Positions 10,952-21,777 of a stretch of DNA of 64,000 nt are shown piece by piece. This stretch comes from Tetrastigma voinierianum (Eukaryota; Streptophyta; Magnoliopsida; Vitales; Vitaceae): assembly GCA_016808115.1 (NCBI GenBank), contig JAEQBH010004399.1, forward strand, positions 477,656 through 541,655, read 5' to 3'. Each line of letters starts with the position of its first letter. Positions within the stretch are counted from its first letter, which is position 1. The position numbers and the translations under genes are program-made. A model generated the notes under the pieces. That model did no database searches and was not told where the DNA came from. It worked only from the letters and a program-made list of their open reading frames with translations.

Positions 10952-11700
10952 TGGTAAGACAAGTTAGAGGCGGCCGATCGATCGAGTTGATAAATCCAGG
11001 CGGAACTTCTTGACCCCGAGACAACAATGCGGTAAGTGTGGAAAGGTTTCATAGAAGTGCGAGATGGAGATACCGATGTTTGTTGCGAATAGATGGTCGG
11101 GACATTTGGCGAGAATGTCCCACCAGTTAGCCTCCGGCGGTGGGTCGGCCTACGGTGGCACTAGTACGGGGCCATTTTCGATTTGTGGTCGGGATCGGAA
11201 GGGGCACCCGGGTGGGGTTCTGCTCCTTCTAGTAGACCTAGTGTGCGCAGCCGGGTAGAGGTCGGCCACCGAGGAGGACCTCGGGCCAGACCTATGACCC
11301 GAGACCGGGGTATTTGCGGTTACACCTAACGGGATATTTGATATTGCTCCAGATGTTGTGACCAATTATGATTCCCGATCTTTGATACGTGATGCTCATA
11401 TTCTTATAGACCACTGGGCTACACATTCCTTTTATTTCTATGGGGTTTTATTTCAAATGTTAATGTGGGTCGAACTATAGTTGCGACATAGTGGTATCTC
11501 TTCCCCTGGGGATTCATCTAGTAGAGAGTGTTTATATGGATAGCGGGTGATTGTGGAAGCCCGAGTTTAAAGCTGAGACTTGATGATATTAGACATCCAT
11601 GACTTTGATGTTATCTTAGGCATGGATTGGCTTCTCCCAGACATCATCTTATAATTAGTTATTTATAGAAAAGAGGTTAGGTTACGCGAGACCGGGGAGG
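10952..11700 (+). pseudogene. E2 gag C-terminus and protease
   Basis: After E1 the E2 reading resumes. Zinc-knuckle remnants lie at 11,026-11,140: QCGKCGK, then a VANRWSGHLARM block equivalent to a CxxCGxxGHxxxxC knuckle with its Cys lost. A Ser/Gly-rich linker follows. The aspartic protease is recognisable at 11,398-11,430 as LIDHWATHSF, matching the family pattern LIDxGATHSF with the catalytic Asp kept. It is seen again at 11,596-11,635 as DFDVILGMDWL. The frame is broken in several places. In an active element this protease would cut the gag-pol polyprotein. Confidence 0.8.
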
Positions 11701-11899
11701 CAGAGGTTGTGTTCTATGGGTTACAGGAGAACCTTACCTAACGATGTGCAATGACTATGAAGGCTAGTAAGATGCTCCAAAGTCATATCGAGAATTTTGC
11801 TTATGTCATTGAGGTGAGGATAGTGGTAGTCATTTAAAAAGACATTATTAGTCGAAGAATTTCACGATATTTCGGAAGAGGATCTTGGTGCCTCGAGAT

Positions 11900-12620
11900 A
11901 GAGAGATTGATTTTCAAATTAAATTGGCCCACAGGACGAGAACCCGATCTCTAAGGCACCTTACAAGGATGGCTCCTTTAGAGTTGAAGAATTGAAAGTA
12001 CATATGGAAGAGCTTGTGAGTAGGGTTTTGTTGACTAGTACTTACGCCTTGGGGAGCTCTTACAGTACTGTTTGTTTGTGAAGAAAATGATGGAGAGTTT
12101 GAAAAGAGATTGTGTATTGATTCTGAGAGAGTTGAATAAAGTGGCGATACGAAATCAATACTCACCTCCATATTGATGATCTTTTTGATCAATTACGAGG
12201 AGCGGGTATTTTGAAAGTGATGCGAGGTCGGGTTACCATCGATTAAAGATCCGATCGGAAGGGATGTTCCAAGACAACTTTAGAACACGGTATGGGCATT
12301 AGGTTATGAGTCATGCCATTTGGACTAACTAATGCCCCGGCTACTTTATGGATCTTATGAATAGGATCTTTTCGGCCTTATTTAGATTAGTTTATTTATA
12401 GTATTCATTGATGACATTTTGGAGTTATTCGACGAGTAAGGAAGATCATGAGGAGCATTTGAGAGTTGTTTTACAGATTATGAGGGAAAATCAGTTGTAT
12501 GCTAAATTCAGTAAATGCTAGTTCTGGTTAGACAGTGTTGCCTTTCTAGGACATGTGATTTCGCGAAGGAGTTTATGTTGATCCTGAAAAGGTGAAGCGA
12601 TTGTGAATTGAAACCATGAA
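11900..12620 (+). pseudogene. E2 reverse transcriptase
   Basis: Ty3/gypsy RT motifs occur in order across several frames. They are a degraded SPWGAP region (near 12,040), LRELNKVAIRNQYS (12,120-12,165), DLFDQLRGAGI (12,178-12,212), GYH (near 12,232), the catalytic FIDDIL (12,404-12,421), and QLYAKFSKC with FLGHVIS (12,490-12,562). FIDD replaces the more usual YIDD/FIDD box and keeps both Asp. Stops and at least four frame changes make it non-functional as assembled. RT would copy element RNA into DNA. Confidence 0.88.
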
Positions 12621-12779
12621 TGTGACGAGAATCTGAAGTTTGCAGGTTTGGCGATTAATACTATCGAAAGTTTGTTGAGGGGTTTTGAAGTTGGCTCTTT
12701 GACTAAATTGACAAGGAAAGAGGAAAAGTTTGTATAGTCGGGAGCGAGGTCGGCCAAAGCTTGATGAACTAAAGCGAGT

Positions 12780-13290
12780 GACCTCTGATGGTTCTTCTGC
12801 CTTAGTCGAGGCGGGATGGATATACAGTGTATTGTGATGCTTCCAGGCAGGGCTTAAGGTGTGTGTTAATGCAACATGAAAATGTGATAGCATATGCTTC
12901 GAGACAATTGAAGAAGCATGAGCGAGAGATTATCAGGCACACGACTGAAATTTATTTCTTGCCAATCTTTGCTCTACTGGATATGGAGGCATTACTTATA
13001 TGGGGTTAAATGCGGAATTTTACGGATCAAGAGCACGCAATGTTATTCACCTGAGGAGCTAAATATGAGATAGAGAGATGGGTTGAGCTCATTAAGGATT
13101 ATGAGTGCACTATTTAGTACCGTCAGGGAGAAGGCTAATGTGGTGGCGATGCTTCTAATTAGGAAATCTACGGGTTCCATATCTCACTGTAAGGTTGTAT
13201 ACCTCCCTAGACTTGTGGAATTGAGGTCTTTAGGTGTGAGACTAGAGTTGACAGATAATGGAGCTTTACTAGCTACATTTCATGTTCGTC
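12780..13290 (+). pseudogene. E2 RNase H and connection
   Basis: An open stretch at 12,827-13,007 reads YCDASRQGLRCVLMQ and AYASRQLKKHE. This is the Ty3/gypsy RNase H N-terminus with its first catalytic Asp. The family's expected HDLEL block is degraded to HTTEI. A connection follows at 13,083-13,160 with EKANVVAM, equivalent to the GKANVVADALSR block. RNase H would remove the RNA template during reverse transcription. Confidence 0.8.
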
Positions 13291-13399
13291 CGTCTTATTA
13301 GATAGGATAGGGGCTACGGTTCGAATCGTAGTGATGGTGAAAGGGAAGGCGGGTGCAGGCGGTGAGGTTTTCCAGTACGAGCGGGATGGTTGACCCAGT

Positions 13400-14110
13400 T
13401 ATGTGTGGGATGGAGAAATTAAAGAAAGAAATTATGGAAGAGGCTCACTCTTACGTATGCGATGCATCAGGGAAGCACGAAATGTATCATACCACGAGGG
13501 AACACTACTGGTGAGGTATGAAGAAAGATGTTGCGAGTTTGTCTCGGATGTCGTTTGTCGGCAAGTCGAGGCTGAGCATCAAAGACTTGCAGGGCTCTTA
13601 CAGTCTCTTTCGATCCCTTGGTGGAAATGGGAGAAAATCACGATGGATTTTGGTAGGGCCTTACGTTGCGGAAGTGGTTATGGCTGTGATATGGGTGATT
13701 GTTGATAGATTGATGAAATCAGCCCATTTCCTACCTATGAAAAATAGTGACTCAATTGAGAAGTTGGCCGAGTTGTATGTAAAAGAGATTTTGTGACTTC
13801 ACGGTACACCGGTATTGATAGTATCAGACAGTCCGTAGTTTACTTAGGTCGGCCCGACATAGGAAACTCTAGTGCCCAGGTTACATTTGATGCGGCTTTC
13901 CATCCTCGGACGGATGGCGATACGAAACCATACGAGACATTGGAAGATATGCTCGAAGCATGTATTAGAGTTTAAAGGAAGTTGGGATAGACATCTGATA
14001 ATGGGTTGCCTATAACAATAGTTATCAATCAACCATTGAAATGAGCGCCTTCTGAGGCCTTATATGGAAGAAGTGTAGGACTCCATTATGTTGGGATGAG
14101 GTAGGTGAGA
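13400..14110 (+). pseudogene. E2 integrase core
   Basis: Pieces in alternating frames carry integrase features. There is an HHCC-like zinc region with CRQVEAEHQRLAGLLQ (13,550-13,600), then WKWEKITMDF with the first catalytic Asp (13,620-13,650), then IVDRLMKSAHFLPM (13,698-13,740). SDSP near 13,825 marks the second Asp. AAFHPRTDGDT (13,891-13,925) is equivalent to AYHPQTDGQT, close to the catalytic Glu, which is not clearly readable. The enzyme would insert the cDNA into the genome. It is broken by frameshifts and stops. Confidence 0.85.
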
Positions 14111-14209
14111 GAATTGTTAGGTCGAAATTGTTAGATAAGCCGGATAATGTTAAGGTTATCGGGGATAAATTAAAGATAGCCTGAGATCGGAAAGTTATCT
14201 TGATAGCAG

Positions 14210-14610
14210 AAGGAGATGCGGAATTCCAGTGGGGATCGGGTATTTATGAGGATATCACCTTGGAAAGGGTGTTGCGATTCGGAAGAAAGGAAGTTAAGTC
14301 CCACATATATTGGACCTTATGAGATTGTGGAAAGAATTGGGGAGGTAGCGTATCGGTTGAGGTTGCCACCTGAATTGGCCAGAATACATGATGTCTTTCA
14401 TGTTTCTATGTTTCGAAAGTATATAGCAGATCATTCACATGTGTTAAGAGATCAACTGGTTGAATTGAAAGAAAACTTGACTTATGAAGAAAGACCGGTT
14501 CAGATTGTTGATCGAAGTAGTCGGGTTCTTAAATGAGTGATTCCCTTTAGTGAAGGTGCTATGCATGAATCCACGGTAGAGAGGAAGCTTAACATGGAGC
14601 ATTGAAAGTC
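14210..14610 (+). pseudogene. E2 integrase C-terminus, GPY and chromodomain remnant
   Basis: A frame at 14,216-14,533 carries the GPY module YIGPYEIVERIGEVAYRL (14,305-14,358), then ARIHDVFHVSM, YIADHSHVL and EERPVQIVDRS. This is the run-in to a chromodomain in Tekay/Del-type chromoviruses. The frame stops at 14,534, and the expected TWE-type end survives only as STVERKL near 14,570. Chromodomains target integration to chromatin marks. The clade assignment is an inference from these motifs plus the long LTR and tRNA-Met primer site. Confidence 0.75.
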
Positions 14611-15232
14611 ACTTAAAAATACCAAACTGGTATCCCTTTGTTTTAGTCGGGTATGATATTTAAATTTCGAATGAATTTTTTATGAGAATTAGTGTAAGAC
14701 CTTGAATTTACAGTTTTCATGAATAGTAAATTTGATTTTGATCAGTTAGGCATTTGGTAGAAACTTGATCAAATGAATAATATTTCAGCAAGCCTCGAAA
14801 AAAAAATTGTTCATAATAATGTATTGAGTCTAAAGAAGCTGAAATAGATTAAAACGAAATTATGTTAAGGGGTGAAAATGCAATTTTTATGAAAAATGGC
14901 AAAACAGTAATTTGCCATAGAAAAATATGAAATTTTTCTAGATCTCGGATGATGAAACGGACTTCACCCAGATTGGGTAAAGTCTCTCGAAATCTAGATG
15001 CAGTTGAATTTTGTTGAATTGCGAGACAGTCAAACTTTCACGAAATTCGAGGCGACGGGCGTCAAGTGGACCCCGAAAACGAGATTTTAAAAAAAATCCA
15101 GAAAAATATCAAATATTTAAAGAATTTCCATTTAAGATAGATGAAATTGAAACCGGGACGAAATAAATTGTTTCGGAGCGAAAACGGAACCGAAGAAGTG
15201 TGACAAGTGGCGCGACTTGGGCCACGTGTCCA

Positions 15233-15243
15233 CACTATAAATA
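15233..15243 (+). promoter_or_regulatory. Candidate TATA box of the E2 LTR
   Basis: CACTATAAATA lies about 550 bp into the LTR and about 50 bp upstream of a GA-rich run. This position suits the U3/R boundary. Transcription start not demonstrated. Confidence 0.5.
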
Positions 15244-16936
15244 TCCTAAAAAAATCTAAAGCTCCCATTTTTGTCTCAACCAAAACGTAAGAGAGAGAGT
15301 AAGAGAAAGAGAGAGAGAGAGAGAGAAAAGCAATGTTTCTCTTGATTCCGAGATTTCGTCGGTCGGATGCCGTTAGGTCGAGGTAAAAGACGTCTGCGCT
15401 GACGAGTTTGCGTGAGTACGAGAATCACGAGATTTTGCAAGGTCAAGGTTCGGGTTTTCACGAAAACCGAAAAGGTGGTGTCAGTGAAATCATGCCGTTT
15501 GAGGTAGGGTTTTCTCTACTTTCGGGTTAATTTGCAATGCAGGGCATGTGTGTGTCGGAGATGTTGTCAGTTTTTTCTCAGCCTGGACTATGTTTTGCCA
15601 TAACTTGGTCGTACTCATCGGGTGGAGTGATTCAAATTTTGGATAAACTATATACTGATAGGAGAGCGTTTCTCATTGAAATAGGTTTATCAATTCCGAC
15701 TGGGACTCAATGCATTCAAGGAGCTATGTTCGAGACGGTTGGGTTACTGTTTGGCAAAGTCCGTAGTTTAGGATATATCTTGAGTTTCGGTGATCCGATT
15801 TGGGTGATTCAGTTGGATAAGAACCTAAGAACCGTATCTAAAAATGGTCTGAAGAACAAGTGTCAAATTAGTTAAAGACCCCTGAAATCCGGGTATCCTG
15901 AAATTTGTTTCGATTAATAGTAGAGTAAATTGACCAGTTTTGAATGAAAATGTCATAACTTTTTCGTCCGAACTCTGTTTTAGGTGTTCTTGGACTCTAT
16001 GGAGAGCTCATTGAGTCACGATTCTATCCATATTCCTGTAGAGTATAGGGGATGATCAGAACATGACTAAAAATTTATGGTTGCACCAAGTGTGCAGGTT
16101 GCTTGGTTATGTCGATGTGAATAGCCAGGTTTTGATATGACCATTTCATGGCATGGTGTGGGATATTGTATGGGGTAGTAATTTCCATGAGTTAGCATAA
16201 TAAAATCATGAGAACAAAAGAGGTTGAGTTCAAGTGATTTTAATCAATTGGAAGTGATTTAATGTAAGGGTTCTTTGGAAGTATAAATTATAGTTAATGG
16301 TTTAATTGAACATGATTAAGGTATGGATGTTAATGGATTTTTATGAATAATTTGACTTGTAGGAGGAAGGTGATAAGGAATGAGGTTGAGGTGGAAAGTT
16401 TTGTTTAAAGGAGGAAAAATGGCTTAAATAACTAAGGTGAGGGAAAATGTACATGTTTATGAAAATATATATTAGTAATGTTTACCAATGTATATGTTTT
16501 CATATCTATATTATAAATGTTCAAATGAAAAAATGAAATGTTATTTTCTTGACTTTAAATTATGTTGAAAAATATGAAATGATTATGGTTTCCATAGTTT
16601 TATAAAGCATGTGTTGATAAAATATGAAATGATTATTGTTTCCATAGATTTATAAAGTATGATTTATGGTTTCCATATGAAATGAAATGTTTATGAATGT
16701 ATATTTTATATATACATGTTTATATGAAAATATTTGAATCCATGGTTACAAAGATAAAGTTTAAAGGAAAGTCGACTAAAGAGTACTTTCTTGTGTGCAT
16801 AATTACATGGGAAAAGGTTAGGATTTTTTTATATGGGGAAGGAAGAGTGATGCATATTGCCATACACGTGTAAAGTACGAAAAGGTTACCAACGCATAAT
16901 GTGATTTATTCCATAGTGCAATGGTATTTAAAAGAA

Positions 16937-17127
16937 AGGCACGATTTATCGGAAGTTCCTTTTGGGCCATCGGTGATCGTAAGACTGTTTCCTTGGAGGT
17001 TCTTTCATGGGCCAACGGTGGTTAACGGTAGGGCACGATTTCTCGAATGTTCCTTTTTGGGTCATCGGTGATCGTAAGACTGTTTCCTTGGAGGTTCTTT
17101 CATGGACCAACGGTGGTTAACGGTAGG
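16937..17127 (+). repeat. Two-copy 95-bp tandem repeat in the E2 LTR
   Basis: Units begin GGCACGATTT at 16,938 and 17,032. Both contain GATCGTAAGACTGTTTCC and GGTTAACGGTAGG. Confidence 0.9.
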
Positions 17128-17164
17128 CGGGATCCATTGGATATGACAAATTCAAAAAGGAAAA

Positions 17165-17460
17165 GAAAGTATATTGAAAAGATATGTTGATACAATTGTT
17201 TTTCACATTGTATTTGAACTATATGGAAAAGAAAGTAAAGTAAATGTTTATAGAAATGAGATCTCTATACAATTGTTTTACCGTTGTATTTGAATAGAAA
17301 GGAAAAGAATGCAAAGTAAATGTTTATGGAAATGAGATCTACATACAATTGTTTTTACACGTTGTATTTGAATAGAAAGGAAAAGAGTACAAAGTAAATG
17401 TTTATGAAATGAGATCTCTATCTGATTGTTTTTACACATGTATTTGAACTATATTTGAAA
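17165..17460 (+). repeat. 77-bp tandem repeat in the E2 LTR
   Basis: Three to four units contain TAAATGTTTAT(A/G)GAAATGAG, at 17,241, 17,317 and 17,395, each followed by ATCTC(T/A)ATACAATTG. Confidence 0.88.
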
Positions 17461-18039
17461 TGTTATTTTCCTATGAAATGTACTCTCAACGAGCTCCTTT
17501 GGCTCACCTTTTTCCAAATGTTTTTAGGGGTAGGGCGGCGTGCGGGTTCGAGGCATCCTCGGCCGGTGACACTCGCCTCACGTAGTGGCCTTTTTGAAAA
17601 TGTATAGTTTTTGTTTGTAAATAACACTTGTACACCTTTATTTTATGTGTATATAGGTTTTAAAAAGTTGTTTCCTCATATCTATAGTGTTCGAAAATGA
17701 TTTTAAAGTTTGATTTGAAATTGGTTGTGATGGACTTGATGTCCCATTGTTGGATGTGGAGTAAATTAAATTGTTTTATTATAGGTGTTGTAAATTGGGA
17801 CATATCCAGAAAAAGCGGAGGAAACTACTGGGATTTTCTATAAAAAAAGAGTTTAATATTTAAAAAAATAAAATTTCCACCATGTTTATAAGATTTTAAT
17901 AAGCGATATTTGTATAAATGAGTTCGCTCACAGTTCACTTTTAAAATTGTTTAAAAAGAAATGAAAGGTTTTTAGATACGTAGGAGTCAGGTCCCAAGGT
18001 TAGGAAAAGAAACTGGGTTGGGTCCTTTAGTAATTCTTG

Positions 18040-19057
18040 AAAAATGCTTCATGCAAATCCATTTAGCAACCCGACAACTGTCATGCACTCACACCTATTA
18101 TTCTAGGTTATCGGTCTTGTATGAAATCACGATATGTCGTTGCGACGGTCGTATTAATATATTAAGCATGCATATCTTAGCAGAATTTATCCACAATCAT
18201 CATGTGTTAATGTGTGAACCGTATCAGACAAAATTAGCCTGATCTTTAAATTCTTTTGACAGAGGCCTTGCAGATAGTGTGGGCGATCATTTGGTTGTGT
18301 TGATTTTCATCAAGCATCATGACCTTTGATGGATACTGAGCGATCTCCAAGCCCCGAAGCGGGCTGTCGCGTGAAAAATTGAAGCTTTAGGTCCACTCGG
18401 AAATGAAACACACGACCTTCAGGCCTGACACTCAACCATTAAGGTTATTAAATAATGATTAAATCAAGTAGGAGAAAATCCTACCTTAAATTTTGTTGAA
18501 ACTCCACAAAATCGGTATCCGCATTAACCTTTGCGATAGACCAACCTCCTCTTATCAGACGAGCCAGAGCGATTAGGCATTAAGTAGATCTTAGAGAGAA
18601 GATAGACTTTCTCTCTCTAAAATCTATTTTCTCCCCTCACTGCCGGATTCCATGCCAAAAAGAAGAGAAGATGCTCTTTCTTTTCATTTTATTCCCCTTT
18701 TGTCCTCTTAATTTGACTTTAAGGGCTCTTTGACATATGGCTTAATATAAGCCATTTATCTCTTATCTCCTTTATTCATGTGACATGTCGCATGGATACG
18801 TGTAATGGAGTGGCCGCGTCGCGTCGCATTACCTCATGTCGTGTGTCTTACCACTTGGTTGTCATCTGACACCAGACGGTGCCTCGGCGATGAAATTCTT
18901 ACTATCGGAATTCGCGAGAATTAGAGCGGTAGCTAAATTTGTGAACAATTCCAACGGTGAAGTCCCGCTTCGTCATCAGGGTCTAGAAAAAAAATTCGGT
19001 TACAAAAATTACCATTTTACCCTTTTTCAGAAAATTAGAATCTTCTTGGGTTTTACA
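18040..19057 (-). mobile_element. Truncated minus-strand family-A LTR
   Basis: Read on the minus strand it starts TGTAAAACCC at 19,057. It carries the shared block near 18,960 (plus-strand AACGGTGAAGTCCCGCTTCG) and a GA-rich run (plus-strand TTCTCTCTCTAAAAT near 18,610). It runs to the segment with plus-strand CATGCACTCACACCTATT (18,082), the equivalent of E1 LTR position 4,230. The last third of the LTR is missing. Confidence 0.75.
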
Positions 19058-19169
19058 CATATCACATACCCCTTGGCAAGCATGATTACTTAGTTTTGTT
19101 TAAATAAAAATGGTGAAATGAACTCTTCTCTTCCATTTCTTGGGGACAAGCAACTTCTTTCTTTTCTTT

Positions 19170-19206
19170 ACTTGAGGACAAACAAAACTTTAAGTTTGGG
19201 GGTGTT
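19170..19206 (+). other. Polypurine-type 3' end of an Athila-like element
   Basis: GAGGACAAACAAAACTTTAA followed by GTTTGGGGGTG directly precedes an LTR start. This is the characteristic end of the internal region in Athila/Tat elements. The internal region upstream is not present beyond about 110 bp. Confidence 0.7.
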
Positions 19207-20249
19207 TGATGAGTGTAAAACTCATCTATGTTTTGAGTTCATTTCACATGCTAATTTGAGTATTTTATACCCATATTCATGTATCTTTGCTCTAATTTCC
19301 AAGAGGCCCTCTGAGTGACATAGAGATGGGAATTCTGAAATGAAAGCGATAACTTGGGGTATGTTAGACTAATATTATGGAACTAATGAACTTTGAAAGA
19401 TCATTTAATTTACTACGTAGTGTGAGGATAATTAGATTATGTATGAGTTTAATGTTTAGAGGTCGACCTGATTTGATGAATGACCTCGCTCTCGTGTTAG
19501 CATAGATCTAATCAAGGAAAGAGAGAACGTTATTAGATTTGATGACTGAGGTACCAATTACATTGGAGAAGGCTTGCATTATCCTGTCTATGATGGTAAG
19601 CAGTCTTTAGTCCTAAGAAAATAGTGTGAAGTACTGGAAAGGAAAAATACTCAATTCTTAGAAAGGATATTATATCCTACAAGTAACTGATTAGACCCAT
19701 ATATCTGGAAGGAATGTGATTCTCTAATTATTGAAATGTATAGTGTATGGAGGAATCAGTATACTACGTTTGCTCTTTCTGACCGTCGGCGTTCGACTCA
19801 TGATATTTGCACTTTCAAGGAAATGAAAATTGATTGTTAAATGATTATCACCATCCCTAGTGCCTCTCTTCATGCCTTTTAGACTTTAGTAGTTGTTTGC
19901 TTGATAGATTTTAGAATTAGTTGATTATTTTTAAATCAATTTTTATTTCAGTTAAATTGATTTTATTCCACATCCTATTTGGTCGCCTAAATAGTGAAGA
20001 GCCCTTGTAATCGGGGTGCCCAAATTCCAATTAAAGAGAACCTCCAATTATCGTAGGTACGATATCTGGACTTCTAGAGTCCACTTTATTACTTGTGACT
20101 GTGCACTTACAACGGAAGGGGATGAGTGTTGGGAATACTTTTCATTTTCGAGTTTTGAGTACACTTACTTTGTTTCAAATCAGTTTGAGTATTTACCACA
20201 TTCATTTCCTTTGGCCATATTTTCATATATACATCATTTGGTCCTAACA
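19207..20249 (+). mobile_element. Athila-like LTR (1043 bp)
   Basis: It starts TGATGAGTG after a polypurine tract and ends GGTCCTAACA before a TTTTTGGCGCC primer site. Inner segments match the reverse complement of 21,930-22,750. Examples are the GGGGTATG(C/T)TAGACTAATA region and the pair GTGTCCACTTTAATTACTTG / GAGTCCACTTTATTACTTG. Both are copies of one LTR family. This copy lacks the GTCGCGAC-rich U3 of the other. Having both a polypurine tract before it and a primer site after it suggests an LTR shared by tandem elements. Confidence 0.78.
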
Positions 20250-20446
20250 AGTTTTTGGCGCCATTGTCGAGGACTTAGTTTAGTCTTCGGTAGCCATGTA
20301 GGAAAATTGGTCAACAAGTTATTGGTGTCATTGTCGAGGACTTAGTTTAGTATTTGGTAGCCATGTCGAAAATTGGTCAACAAGTTTTTGGCGCCGTTGT
20401 CGGGGACTTAATTTAGTCTTTGGAAGCCGTGTCGTAAAATTGGTCA
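20247..20446 (+). repeat. Triplicated Athila/Tat primer-binding region
   Basis: Three direct repeats of 67, 66 and 67 bp begin at 20,247, 20,314 and 20,380. Each holds a TTTTTGGCGCCRTTGTCGRG-type primer site, degraded to TTATTGGTGTC in the second, followed by GACTTA(G/A)TTTAGT and AAAATTGGTCA. Only one copy is expected after an LTR. Confidence 0.9.
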
Positions 20447-20879
20447 ACAGTTTCCCTTAGATACTCTACAACTCAGAGTGTCTATTTGTGTCTTGAACCC
20501 TCCTCTAGTCATATCTACACCTCGCGACATGTTAAATTTTTTTAGTCCATCTTTCCTTTAGAGTCTCTTCATTTATCCCTTGATTGTCCATCCTCTCAAA
20601 TTATCTCATTTTCCACCAATGTCTTTTCTCCCGGTCACTCATGCTCCAACGGTAGCAAAGACCATTTAATCATGCCCTTCTCCCTTTATCCGCGGTCGAT
20701 TGATCACGATGACTACCACGACATTCGATGCCTGACCACGGCGGATCTCGACCCTTTACTTTAGATTCCACCTCGCGAAACCCCCTCGTTTCATTGTCAC
20801 CGACTCTATAAATAACATCTTAAACCCCTCACCAAGCAACCTCGCCGGCTTAACTATTCACTTTATCAGGCCTTGAACC

Positions 20880-21777
20880 CACCCTTTGTGACTGACTCCG
20901 AGATCCCAGTGGCATCAGGCCATGTCAAGTGAGTATCATGCTCTAGTTAAGAATGGAACCTGGAAACTTGTTCAACCGGATTCTTCTTACAATCTTGTTG
21001 GTTGCAAGTGGGTGTTTTGCACTAAACGTTTATCTAATGACTCTGTTGACATGTATAAAGCTTGTCTTGTTGCAAAAGGTTTTCATCAACGTCTTGGCGT
21101 GGACTATCATGACACCTTTAGTTCGATTGTCAAGCCCACCTATGTACGTCTCATTCTTAGTCTTGCAACAAGCCGAGGTTGGGCGCTTAGTCAACTTGAT
21201 GTTAATAATGCATTTTTACAGGGTACACTATCTGAGGATGTCTATATGTCTCAACCTCCTTGCTTTGTTGATCGAGACTTCCCTGACTTTGTATACAAAC
21301 TCCATAAGGCCATTTATGGCCTCAGCAAACTTAATGCTTAGTACCATGAGTTACATCAATACCTACTTTCTTATTGGCTTTTCCAACTCTTCGGCAAACA
21401 CCTCTATGTTCATCTACAATAATAGCAATTGCACCACCTATCTTCTAGTTTATGTTGATGATATTACTAGCAACACTGACTCAACTACTCAAGACTTCAT
21501 TGCCACTCTTTCTCATCGGTTCTCCATCAAGGACCTTGGTTCTTTACACTATTTCCTCGGCGTTGAGGTGTTACCTAACCAACATGAGCTCTTCTTGTCA
21601 CAATGTCAATACATTCGAGATCTCTTGACTAAGACACTAAAGAATGGTTCTAATATAGTGCTACTCCCGCTGACACCTCTCTACTCTCACACTTAATGTC
21701 AGCTCAATCATATACAATTCTTGAGAAATCTTCGCCTTTGTGGTGGGATGTCTTCATCACTTATCTATTACTCACGT
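20880..21777 (+). pseudogene. Ty1/copia reverse transcriptase, 5' fragment
   Basis: The frame around ATG 20,922 (QWHQAMSSEYHALVKNGTW) to 21,338 is a clear RVT_2 domain: GCKWVFCTKR, ACLVAKGFHQRLGVDY, VKPTYVRLILSLA, QLDVNNAFLQGTL, VYMSQPP and LHKAIYGL. It stops at 21,339 and continues in another frame with the catalytic YVDDI box (21,451), FSIKDLGSLHYFLGVEV (21,519-21,570) and RDLLTKT. It then decays to a LSITHVDQ segment at 21,760, equivalent to LSLTRPDI. There the element is split by the minus-strand LTR. Integrase, gag and the 5' LTR are absent. The element continues at 27,191. Confidence 0.9.

Larger units (their letters stand above)
14693..18020 (+). mobile_element. 3' LTR of E2 (about 3.3 kb)
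   Basis: It starts TGTAAGACC soon after the integrase end. It contains the shared block GATCTCGGATGATGAAACGG (14,941), a TATA-like CACTATAAATA (15,233) and a GA-rich run (15,290-15,330) followed by a GGTAGGG donor-like site (15,503). Several tandem repeats and the segment matched by 1-630 follow. The match to the 5' LTR ends near 18,015, before the expected GATTATGACA, so the last bases are lost or replaced at the junction with a minus-strand LTR. Confidence 0.83.
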
